In this document: positions 6,784 to 13,766 of the stretch, piece by piece
Position numbering within the stretch: position 1 is the first letter of the stretch
Layout of the letters: each line of letters begins with the position of its first letter
DNA from: a bacterium
Lineage (GTDB): Bacteria; Chloroflexota; Dormibacteria; UBA8260; Bog-877
Direction of reading: 5' to 3'
Assembly (NCBI GenBank): GCA_021802115.1
Contig: JAKABA010000082.1
Coordinates: 1 to 15,724 of the forward strand
DNA: 15,724 bases
Translations under genes and position numbers: made by a program
The notes under the pieces: generated by a model
The model's database searches: none
The model's input: only the letters and a program-made list of their open reading frames with translations
What the model was told of the DNA's origin: nothing

Positions 6784-6883
6784 CGCCTCATCGTAGAGGC
6801 TGGCTGCTGCCGCGACCCGGAGCTGGCCGCCGGTCAAAGTCGGTGGGAAAGGGTCACCGGTTGGGCGGGTCCGCCGAGGCGGG

Positions 6884-8470
6884 TCAGGCCTCGGGGGTGC
6901 GCGCCAGTGGCGCCATCGCCGTCCCCTGGGGGGCCGGGCCGACGCTGCGGCGCAGCGGAACCTCCTTCAGGAGCCAGGTGACCGCGAACGCCAGCAGTGC
7001 GAACGGCACTGCCCAGAGGAAGACCGGATGCAGCGAGGCGGTGACCGCCTCAATGTATCCGTGGTGCACCGGCTTGGGCAGTCTCGCCAGCACCGCCGGG
7101 CTCGCGCCCGCCGCGCCCACGAAGTCGGCCGGGAGCCTGATCCCCACCAGGTAGTGCGCCAGGTTGCCGGTCAGGACGTTGGCGAAGATGGCTCCGAAGA
7201 CCGCGGTGCCGAAGGAGCCTCCGATGGAGCGGAAGAAGGTGGCCCCGGAGGTGGCGACTCCCAGCTCGCTGTGGGCGACGGCGTTCTGCACCGCGATCAC
7301 CAGGACCTGCATGACCGCTCCCAGGCCCAGGCCCAGCACCACCATGTAGAGCGAGATCGTCAGCATGGACGTCCCAACCTCCAAGCGGGAGAAGAGGAAC
7401 AGGCCGACGGTCATCACCGCGGTTCCGACAATGGGAAAGATCTTGTAACGGCCGAAACGGCTGATGAGGATCCCCGACCCGATCGAGGTCACCAGCAGCC
7501 CGCCCATCAGGGGGAGCAGCTCCAGCCCGGAGTCGGTGGGGCTGGCTCCCTTGACGATCTGCAAGTAGGTGGGCAGGTAGGTGATCGCCCCGAACATCGC
7601 GAAGCCGACGATGAACCCGATCGCGCTGGTGGCGGAGAAGACCCGGTTGGCAAAAAGGTGCAGCGGCAGGATCGGCTCAGCGGCGCGGCGCTCCACCAGC
7701 ACGAACCAACCGAGGAGCACCACCCCCAGCCCGGCCATGATCGCGATGGGAAGTGAGATCCACGGATAGGTGGTCCCGCCCAGGGTGGTGAGCAAAACCA
7801 GACAGGTCACGCCCCCCGCCAGCACCACCGCGCCGAGGTAATCGATCACATGCTGCACGCGCCGCAGCGCGCTGGGCAGGAAGCGGGCGGTGACCGCCAG
7901 GGCCACCAGGCCGATGGGGATGTTGACGTAGAAGATCCAGTGCCACGAGAGGTTCTGAACGAAGAACCCACCCAGCAGGGGGCCGGCCACGCTGGCCAGG
8001 CCAAAGACGGCGCCGAAGATCCCCTGGTACTTGCCCCGGTCCCTGGGGGGCACCACGTCGCCGATGATCGCCTGGGCTCCGACCATCAGACCTCCGGCGC
8101 CCAGCCCCTGCAGGGACCGGAAGAGGATGAGCTCGGTCATCGACGAGCTGAGCCCCGACAGAGCGGAGCCGACCAGGAAGATGACTATCGCCGCCTGGAA
8201 GAAACTCTTGCGCCCGTACATGTCCCCGAGCTTCCCCCACAGCGGCGTCGAGACGGTGGAAAGCAGCAGGTAGCCGGTGACCACCCAGGAGAGGTGGGAC
8301 AGGCCGTGGAGATCGCCGGCGATGGTGGGCAGCGCGGTGGCGACGATCGTCTGGTCGAGGGCGGCCAGGAGCATCCCCAGCATCAGCGCCCCGATGACCA
8401 GGAAGACGCTGCGCTGCCCCAGCCCCGGTATCGCCGTGGGCTCGACGGCCACCGGATCCATGTCGGCCAT
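6884..8470 (-). CDS. DHA2-type MFS multidrug exporter, 14 TM
   Basis: A 528-residue membrane protein with the length and about 14 hydrophobic segments typical of the EmrB/QacA (DHA2) branch of drug:proton antiporters. LDQTIVATALPTI (38-50) in TM1 is the DHA2 signature. GKLGDMYGRK (79-88) is the MFS motif A between TM2 and TM3. FRSLQGLGAGG carries the motif-B arginine, and a motif-C-like GLASVAGPLLGG lies in TM5. It should export amphiphilic or toxic compounds in exchange for protons; the substrate cannot be read from the sequence. Its ATG overlaps the stop of the preceding tetR gene by one base (TGATG), so the two are co-transcribed and probably translationally coupled. This pairing strongly suggests TetR-controlled expression. 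Confidence 0.94.
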   Translation of the reverse strand: MADMDPVAVEPTAIPGLGQRSVFLVIGALMLGMLLAALDQTIVATALPTIAGDLHGLSHLSWVVTGYLLLSTVSTPLWGKLGDMYGRKSFFQAAIVIFLVGSALSGLSSSMTELILFRSLQGLGAGGLMVGAQAIIGDVVPPRDRGKYQGIFGAVFGLASVAGPLLGGFFVQNLSWHWIFYVNIPIGLVALAVTARFLPSALRRVQHVIDYLGAVVLAGGVTCLVLLTTLGGTTYPWISLPIAIMAGLGVVLLGWFVLVERRAAEPILPLHLFANRVFSATSAIGFIVGFAMFGAITYLPTYLQIVKGASPTDSGLELLPLMGGLLVTSIGSGILISRFGRYKIFPIVGTAVMTVGLFLFSRLEVGTSMLTISLYMVVLGLGLGAVMQVLVIAVQNAVAHSELGVATSGATFFRSIGGSFGTAVFGAIFANVLTGNLAHYLVGIRLPADFVGAAGASPAVLARLPKPVHHGYIEAVTASLHPVFLWAVPFALLAFAVTWLLKEVPLRRSVGPAPQGTAMAPLARTPEA

Positions 8471-9198
8471 CAGCGCCCGTGCTCCGAGAGCGAAATCGCG
8501 GTGACCGCGGGCACACGGGCGGTAAGGGCCGCACCTGCCGGAGGCGCCGTTCGCCGCACGCCGGGCCTCGCCGTGGCGCGGGTTGGTCGCGGCTCCGGCA
8601 GCCCGGATGCGATCAGGTCGAAGGCTTGCCCCAAAGTCTCGGCCAGCGACCTGGTGCCCTGCTCCTGACGCCAGCGGGCGATCGCGGTCCGAACCGCGGC
8701 CATCGCCACGCTCACCACCAGCTCGGCGTAGAGCCCACGGCCATCGCCAGATGTCTCCCGCGCCTGGATCGCCTCCACGAGCGTCCGCTCCAACGCGCTG
8801 ACCGATGACAGCAGGCGGGGCAACAGCTCCGGAGAGGCCTTGATGATGTCCATCCGCAGCGCCCAGTCATCGCTGCTCGCCACCGCCTCCATGGCATAGG
8901 CGGTGAGCACCGCGCGGAGCGAGTCGAGAGCCGCTTCTCCGGCAGGTCGCTGGGAGACGGCGCAGCTCAGCTCCTCGGCACGCTCTGAATCGATCCCCAC
9001 CAGCGCATCCTCCTTGGAGGAGAAGTGGTTGAAGAAAGTCCTGACCGCGACGTCGGCGGCGTCGGCGATCTCCTCGACGGTCACGTCGTGGAGGCCCCGC
9101 TCGGCGACCAGCCGAAGGGCCGCGGACCGCAATGCCTGGTGGGTCGCCAGGCGCTTGCGATCACGTCTCCCCAGCACCGACCCGTCCTCACTCACCAC
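8470..9198 (-). CDS. TetR-family repressor of the adjacent exporter
   Basis: 242 residues. The N-terminal helix-turn-helix domain spans about 12-65: ALRLVAERGLHDVTVEEIADAADVAVRTFFNHFSSKEDAL is the classic TetR signature, with recognition helix VAVRTFFNHF at 50-59. A helical ligand-binding and dimerisation domain follows (about 75-200). The last 40 or so residues are Pro/Ala/Arg-rich and look disordered. The start is GTG at 9198, with a second GTG immediately after at 9195. GGAAGAG lies just upstream. The gene overlaps the exporter's ATG by one base. Two matching inverted repeats lie 19-48 bases upstream of the start, so it probably represses its own operon until a ligand, likely an exporter substrate, binds. 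Confidence 0.92.
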   Translation of the reverse strand: MVSEDGSVLGRRDRKRLATHQALRSAALRLVAERGLHDVTVEEIADAADVAVRTFFNHFSSKEDALVGIDSERAEELSCAVSQRPAGEAALDSLRAVLTAYAMEAVASSDDWALRMDIIKASPELLPRLLSSVSALERTLVEAIQARETSGDGRGLYAELVVSVAMAAVRTAIARWRQEQGTRSLAETLGQAFDLIASGLPEPRPTRATARPGVRRTAPPAGAALTARVPAVTAISLSEHGR

Positions 9199-9216
9199 CC
9201 AACTCTTCCATATGGC

Positions 9217-9246
9217 TGCACACAGTGCAACTTTTCACTTAGTGCA
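9217..9246. promoter_or_regulatory. Paired TetR operator candidate
   Basis: TGCAC-aca-GTGCA (9217-9229) is a perfect 13-base palindrome. TTCAC-tta-GTGCA (9234-9246) is the same pattern with one arm mismatch. Their centres are 17 bases apart, close to one and a half helical turns. They lie just upstream of tetR and fit two TetR dimers controlling the leftward tetR-exporter operon. No clear -35/-10 pair could be assigned in this segment. Confidence 0.5.
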
Positions 9247-9499
9247 CGATTTCGGGCGAAGGCCCCCAGGAGGTCGGGGACCCACCAGGTGCAGTGTGGG
9301 TCTACATGGCCGGCAGGCTAGTGAGGGTGGTGGCCGTGGTCAGGCCCGCTCCATCGGGCCAGTCCGGGCGCGATACGGTCACGAACCGTCGCCGCGACGT
9401 CGGCGAACAATCGAGGCTGGTCCCGCCTCGTACTTCGGCCGCCCTGGCCGAGGCGGGGAGCGGATCACTCGATGGCGCAGAGGCCGTGGTTCGCGCATG
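9247..9499. other. Hairpin-rich intergenic segment between divergent operons
   Basis: No convincing gene lies here. Between 9343 and 9453 four short perfect or near-perfect inverted repeats follow one another: GGCCCG-N6-CGGGCC (9343-9360), ACGGT-N5-ACCGT (9375-9389), TCGCCG-N6-CGGCGA (9389-9406) and CTTCGGCC-N5-GGCCGAGG (9433-9453, one G-U pair as RNA). No T-runs follow. If transcribed, this would be a strongly structured RNA upstream of the ATPase gene. Open frames crossing the region lack codon bias. Confidence 0.45.
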
Positions 9500-9534
9500 C
9501 ACCCATGTGGGTGACAGCCTCAAGGGTGTAAGCT
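9500..9534 (+). promoter_or_regulatory. Candidate leaderless promoter and operator of the ATPase gene
   Basis: TAAGCT (9529-9534) is a TAnnnT-type -10 ending six bases before the GTG at 9541. That places the transcription start on or next to the start codon, as in leaderless messages, and no Shine-Dalgarno sequence is present. CACCCA-tg-TGGGTG (9500-9513) is a perfect inverted repeat located where the -35 region would be, so a bound factor could repress or activate. No consensus -35 is visible. Motif-based inference only. Confidence 0.35.
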
Positions 9535-9540
9535 GCCGGG

Positions 9541-10677
9541 GTGTCGTCTCGCGGCAACCCGTACCACTTCGGCTCTCCGGTGGAGGGTGACCATTTCACC
9601 GATCGAGTCGAGGAGTTGGCGAAGCTTGAGGCGCTGATGCTGAACGGGCAGAACCTGGTGCTTATCGCTCCCAGGCGCTTTGGCAAGAGCTCCTTGCTGG
9701 CCCGGGCCGCTCAGGGGGTGCGCCAGCGGGGCGGCCGAACCGGCAGGGTGAGCCTGATGCGCTGCGCCAGCCAGAAGGACGTCGCCGAGGCGACCTTGCG
9801 GGCGGTGCTGAACGGCCCCCTGGGCTGGTTGCACGGACAGACCGCCGAGCTCATGCAGCTCCTGCGGCGCATCCGCCTCAGCCCTCAGGCGACCCTTGAC
9901 CCCCACTCGCCCTCGGGGCTCAGTGTCTCCTTCGGCCCGCACGTCGCCGACTCGCCGTGGCAGGAGGCCCTCAGCGATGTCGTCCACCTCTTGGGGGAGG
10001 CCGGCGACCGCGCCCATCCGGTGGCGATGATCTTTGACGAGTTCCAGAAGGCTTACGAGATCAGCCCCAACATCCCCGATCTCATGAAGGATCTGGTGGA
10101 TGAGCTGCCCGCGATCAGCTTCGTCTTCGCGGGCAGCAAGCGCCACCTGATGGACGCCATGGTCAATGACCCGGACCGGGGCGCGCTCTACCACATCGGC
10201 CACAAGCTCTACCTGGGGCGGATCCCGAAATCGGAGTTCACCAGCTACCTCTTGGAGCGCGCGGCGGCGGGCGGGAAGGGGCTGGGGATCGGCGTCGCCG
10301 AGGCGATCTACGCCGCCGCCATGGGCGTCCCCAACGACGTGCAGCTGCTGGCCTTCTGGGCCTACGAGTCGGCGGGTCGGGAGATTGACGAGGCCGCTCT
10401 CAAGCAGGCCCTGCAGATCGCCGTCGGAGATAGCAAGGCGGAGTTCGAGGCTCGGTTCGACGCGCTGGGGCTGTCGCAGCAGCGCCTGCTCAAACTGATC
10501 GCCAAGCGGCCGCTGGAACACCTCAAGGGGCAGGTGGTGCAGGCGGAGCTGGGGGTGAGCCACACCTCGGTCGCCAAGGCGGCAGACTCCTTGCTGAAGA
10601 CCGAGTTGATAGAGATGCAGGATCGGCGCTGGCGGGTGGCCAGCGGACTCCTGCGAGAGTGGCTGCTGAGCGACTGA
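9541..10677 (+). CDS. AAA/STAND-type ATPase with C-terminal winged helix
   Basis: 378 residues resembling the archaeal-type ATPase_2 / AAA_16 group, close to STAND and Orc/Cdc6-like NTPases. HFTDRVEELAKLEALM (18-33) is the usual segment before the P-loop. Walker A is APRRFGKSS (43-51) and Walker B is VAMIFDEFQ (161-169). FVFAGSKRH near 195-202 fits a sensor-1 strand. A helical lid follows (about 220-300). The last 75 residues look like a winged helix (LKLIAKRPLEHLKGQVVQAELGVSHTSVAKAADSL and onward) that could bind DNA. GTG start with no Shine-Dalgarno. The nearest rightward gene is several kilobases upstream, and the neighbours at both ends are on the opposite strand, so it is monocistronic. 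Partner and target are unknown. Members of this group occur in stress, defence and mobile contexts, but nothing here assigns one. Confidence 0.88.
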   Translation: MSSRGNPYHFGSPVEGDHFTDRVEELAKLEALMLNGQNLVLIAPRRFGKSSLLARAAQGVRQRGGRTGRVSLMRCASQKDVAEATLRAVLNGPLGWLHGQTAELMQLLRRIRLSPQATLDPHSPSGLSVSFGPHVADSPWQEALSDVVHLLGEAGDRAHPVAMIFDEFQKAYEISPNIPDLMKDLVDELPAISFVFAGSKRHLMDAMVNDPDRGALYHIGHKLYLGRIPKSEFTSYLLERAAAGGKGLGIGVAEAIYAAAMGVPNDVQLLAFWAYESAGREIDEAALKQALQIAVGDSKAEFEARFDALGLSQQRLLKLIAKRPLEHLKGQVVQAELGVSHTSVAKAADSLLKTELIEMQDRRWRVASGLLREWLLSD

Positions 10678-10938
10678 GCCGCTCCCGGATGAGGCTGCTG
10701 GTGCCCGGCGGGCATGGTGCAGCGCTGCTCCGGGTCCGCAGGGAGCAAGCCGGGTGCCGCCGGCGGTGCCACCGACGGCTGCAGGGCCCGCACGGCAAGC
10801 TGGGTCCTCCCTGAGCTGCCCGCGGTCGCGCCAGCGGCCAATTGCGGCCGAGCCCGGGGCACCGGGACGCCAGGACATCCGCCGCGCCGCCAGAATCCGG
10901 TCCCGTGAGGCGCCTCGGGAGGGTCGCGGGCCCCGGGA
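10678..10938. terminator. Convergent intergenic segment with adjacent GC hairpins
   Basis: This space separates the rightward ATPase from the leftward phosphotransferase-like gene. CGGCC-aattgc-GGCCG (10835-10850) and CCCGG-ggca-CCGGG (10853-10866) stand back to back, and CCGCCGGCGG (10757-10766) is a further palindrome. Their position between convergent stops suits a bidirectional terminator. There is no T-run on either strand, so the call is weak. No gene seen. Confidence 0.25.
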
Positions 10939-11856
10939 TCAGCCGCGCAGGAGGGCGGAGATGGTCTGCCTGAGCGCGTCGGGCCCGCGATGGCCGCGCG
11001 CGACCAGCCGCAGCTCCGTAGCCACGATGCCCGCCCGCCACACGGCCTCAAACCCTGGTGACACTGGCCCCAGGGAGCGATAGCCATCCAGCATGAGTCG
11101 GCTGTCCTGAAGCGAGAACCAAGATCTGACGTCCAGGGCCGGGTGGGAGCGGTAGGCATCGCCGAAGTCGATCAGGCCGGTGAGCTCCCCCGAGACGGGG
11201 TCGACAAAGCAATGCTCGGGGCCCGGATTGGAGTGGAGCGTGACCCGCTCTCCATCTTCCGGCACGTCCTTCAGCAGCGAGGCGGCCACCTCCCTGAGGT
11301 CCGGCTTCCCCGGCCAGCGAGAGTCCTCCTCGAGAACCCGGATCGAGGCGTCCAACCGGTAGGCGATTCGCTGGCGGAGGTCGCCCGGTGCGGCGTCCCC
11401 CGGGACCAGCCCGGATGCCTCCAGCTCCCTTTGGTCCGCCGCGTGAATGCGTCTCAGAGTCACCCCGACCGCCTCCAGCACGGCGGCCCGGCCCGCCTCG
11501 GACAGCGGCGCCTGTTCCAAGGGCACCCCGCGCATCCTGGTCATGACCAGATACTCGACGTCCTCCTCTCGACCGTAGCCAAGCAACTTCGGCAGCGGCA
11601 GCCCCAGCGGGGCCAGGTGGTCAAGGATGAAAGCCTCTTTGCGCAGGCTGGTCCGCGGTCGCACCCGGGGGGGACGCTGGGTCTTGACCACCGTGTCGTC
11701 CCCACACAGGTAGGCTCGGGCCTCGCCACCGCTCTCGTCGACCTCAGTCACCGCGCTCACATGGGGCGCGTGCCTCCGCGCCAACTGGAGCACCAGCTCG
11801 GCGGGGAGCACCGGGTCGGGCGCGTTCGGCTGGGAGTAGGTGTCGGCGTAGGTCAA
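10939..11856 (-). CDS. Aminoglycoside-phosphotransferase-fold protein with altered catalytic loop
   Basis: 305 residues of the APH/choline-kinase fold. The N-lobe carries the ATP Lys58 (TVVKTQ) and Glu74 (RKEAF); the hinge region is EYLVMTRM (101-108). The C-lobe holds the catalytic loop and the metal-binding DFGD at 230-233 (GLIDFGDAYRSHPALDV). Where active enzymes have His-Gly-Asp and a downstream Asn, this protein reads HSNPGPEH (208-215): the catalytic Asp is Asn210 and the metal-binding Asn is His215. It may have weak or no kinase activity, or use another mechanism. The start is TTG at 11856 with AGAGGA seven bases upstream, and an in-frame stop lies above. It follows the ABC exporter genes by 44 bases and is likely the last gene of that operon, so a link to antibiotic handling is plausible but unproven. 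Confidence 0.85.
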   Translation of the reverse strand: MTYADTYSQPNAPDPVLPAELVLQLARRHAPHVSAVTEVDESGGEARAYLCGDDTVVKTQRPPRVRPRTSLRKEAFILDHLAPLGLPLPKLLGYGREEDVEYLVMTRMRGVPLEQAPLSEAGRAAVLEAVGVTLRRIHAADQRELEASGLVPGDAAPGDLRQRIAYRLDASIRVLEEDSRWPGKPDLREVAASLLKDVPEDGERVTLHSNPGPEHCFVDPVSGELTGLIDFGDAYRSHPALDVRSWFSLQDSRLMLDGYRSLGPVSPGFEAVWRAGIVATELRLVARGHRGPDALRQTISALLRG

Positions 11857-11900
11857 TGTGACATCCTCTGGTCAGTCGGCATTCCGATCCCTGACTCTAC

Positions 11901-13766
11901 TCATGGCTCCCCGTCCGGACCCGCCGGGTCCCATCCGGCCTCTTCGATCGCAGCCAGGGCGGCCAACCACCCGCCGTTCTCGAGCAGAGTCGAAGGACTG
12001 CCCTCTTCTACCACTGCACCTTGGTCGAGGACCACCACCCGGTCGGCGCCACTGGCGGTCGCCAGCCGATGCGTGACGGTGACGATCGCGCAGTTACTCG
12101 CCCAGGCCGCATGCTGCAGCGCCAGCTGGAAGGCGGCGTCGCTCGCCCGGTCGAGGGCCGACGTCGCCTCGTCGAGCAGCAGCACGCGGGGCTCGACGAG
12201 CACGGCGCGAGCCAGGGCGATCAGCTGGCGCTGGCCGGCCGACAGGGTAAGGCCGCGTCCCCCGCCTTCCCCCGCGAGCCGGGTGTCGAGACCCTCAGGC
12301 AGATCCTCCAGCCATGAGCCCAACCCGACCAGGCTGAGCGCTTGCCGAATCGCGCCGTCGGTGAACTGGCGGTCGTCGAAGGTGACGTTGGTTCGCAGAG
12401 ATGCGGAGAAGAGTTCAGCGCTTTGGGGGACGTAACCCACGAGCTGGCGACGCTCGCGCTCCTCCAGCTCGAAGGGGCAAAGGCCGTCCACCAGCACCGT
12501 CCCCTGCTGCGGACGATACAGCCCTCCCAGAAGCGCGACCAACGTGGACTTGCCCGATCCGGTCCGGCCCACGATCGCCACCCGCTCGCCGGGGTTGACT
12601 GTCAGGCCGATCCCCTTCAAGACCTCGGCCCCGCCGACATATCCGAACCTCAGGTCGCGCACCACGATCCCCGGCCCACCATGCGGGACCGGGCGGCTGT
12701 CCGTCCGGTCCTCGACGGGAAGCTTGAACACGTCGAAGATCCGCTCCAAACCGCTCAGAGCGGCCTGGACGCGGTTCCACTGGTCGCCCAGCGCCGTGAT
12801 GGGCGCGAAGAAGTTCTGAAACAGGAGCACGAAGGCAATCAGGGTGCCCAGGCTCACCTCGGTCTGCCTGACCGGTCCGCCCGCCCCGACCCAAAGAAGG
12901 GCGGCGATCACCAGAGCGGCCAGAAGACCAGTGACCGGGGTGAAGAAGGCGTTGTAGCGGACCGACCCCGCCTGGGCGTCCAGGGTGCGGACCAGCGCCT
13001 GCCGGAATCGCTCCACGAAGTTGGCCTCCCGCCCGTAGGCGCGAATCGTCTCCGCCCCTCCGACCATCTCCGACAGCTCCGTGTTGAGCCCCCCGACCTC
13101 CGCGCGGGTCTGGCGCTCGGCGCGGCGGACTCTGAGCTGGAGGAAGTGGCTGATCGCCCAGAGCGGAGGGGTTACGATGAGGGCGACGGCACTCAGCAGT
13201 GGGCTGACCACCACCATGGCGGCGCCGACCGCGACCAGGGAGACCAGCTGGCCGACCAGGGTCGCGACTCCGTCGGTGAACAGGGCGTCGATGGTTTCGA
13301 CATCGCTGGTGGCGTGACTGACAATCTCCCCGGTGGGGGTGGCATCGAAATACGCGATGGGGACCTGGGCCAGATGCGACATCAGGCGCACCCGGATCGA
13401 CACCACGATCCGCTGCGCGACGATGGCCGTGAGGTAGCTGTAGCCGAAGGTGAGGGCGGCCCCGGCCGCCAGAGCGGCGAGATAGAGCAGGCCCGCCAGG
13501 GCCAGGCCCGAAGGGCGGTGCGGCAGCAGGTTCTGCTGCACGACCTGGCGTATCACCAGCGGCGGGACCACCCGGGCCACCGCCGAGCCCGCGACTAGGA
13601 CGGAGGCGACGGCCAGCAGCGACCACCAGGGTCGGACCAACCCGGCGACCTGGACCCAGAAGCACTCCCGGCGGACGGTCAGGGCGGCAGGCCGGGACAT
13701 CTCCGGGGGCGCAGCCTTCACCGGTCTTGTCCGCTCAACGCCGGCCCCGGACTCGGTGTTGGGCAT
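11901..13766 (-). CDS. ABC exporter half-transporter, subunit 2
   Basis: A 621-residue fusion of a six-helix transmembrane domain (about 35-330) and an ATPase domain (about 365-600), the layout of drug and lipid exporters. The nucleotide-binding domain has Walker A GRTGSGKST (400-408), Q-loop Gln448 (YVPQSAELFSASL), signature LSAGQRQ (508-514), Walker B VLLLDEATSALD with catalytic Glu533, and switch His566 (TVTHRLAT). The signature's first Gly is replaced by Ala (LSAGQ rather than LSGGQ). The other catalytic residues are intact. The gene overlaps the preceding ABC gene by 32 bases, which points to co-translation and a heterodimer with it. Substrate unknown. The phosphotransferase-like gene follows 44 bases later. 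Confidence 0.94.
   Translation of the reverse strand: MPNTESGAGVERTRPVKAAPPEMSRPAALTVRRECFWVQVAGLVRPWWSLLAVASVLVAGSAVARVVPPLVIRQVVQQNLLPHRPSGLALAGLLYLAALAAGAALTFGYSYLTAIVAQRIVVSIRVRLMSHLAQVPIAYFDATPTGEIVSHATSDVETIDALFTDGVATLVGQLVSLVAVGAAMVVVSPLLSAVALIVTPPLWAISHFLQLRVRRAERQTRAEVGGLNTELSEMVGGAETIRAYGREANFVERFRQALVRTLDAQAGSVRYNAFFTPVTGLLAALVIAALLWVGAGGPVRQTEVSLGTLIAFVLLFQNFFAPITALGDQWNRVQAALSGLERIFDVFKLPVEDRTDSRPVPHGGPGIVVRDLRFGYVGGAEVLKGIGLTVNPGERVAIVGRTGSGKSTLVALLGGLYRPQQGTVLVDGLCPFELEERERRQLVGYVPQSAELFSASLRTNVTFDDRQFTDGAIRQALSLVGLGSWLEDLPEGLDTRLAGEGGGRGLTLSAGQRQLIALARAVLVEPRVLLLDEATSALDRASDAAFQLALQHAAWASNCAIVTVTHRLATASGADRVVVLDQGAVVEEGSPSTLLENGGWLAALAAIEEAGWDPAGPDGEP

Noticed and set aside
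6838..6883. CCGCC-GGCGG repeat between exporter and peptidase genes as a terminator
   Set aside because: The loop would be too short and there is no T-run; the genes may well be co-transcribed.
9520..10878. Leftward 452-codon open frame antisense to the ATPase
   Set aside because: GC-rich shadow frame. The forward strand has Walker A/B motifs and a coherent fold; the reverse product is low complexity and Pro/Arg/Gln-rich.
11143..12435. Rightward 430-codon open frame across the phosphotransferase and ABC genes
   Set aside because: It spans two real reverse-strand genes and their intergenic gap, and shows no domain.
12342..13665. Large open frames on both strands overlapping ABC subunit 2
   Set aside because: Shadows of a gene with every ABC motif intact; their products are Gln/Asp/Arg- or Pro/Gly/Arg-rich with no domain.
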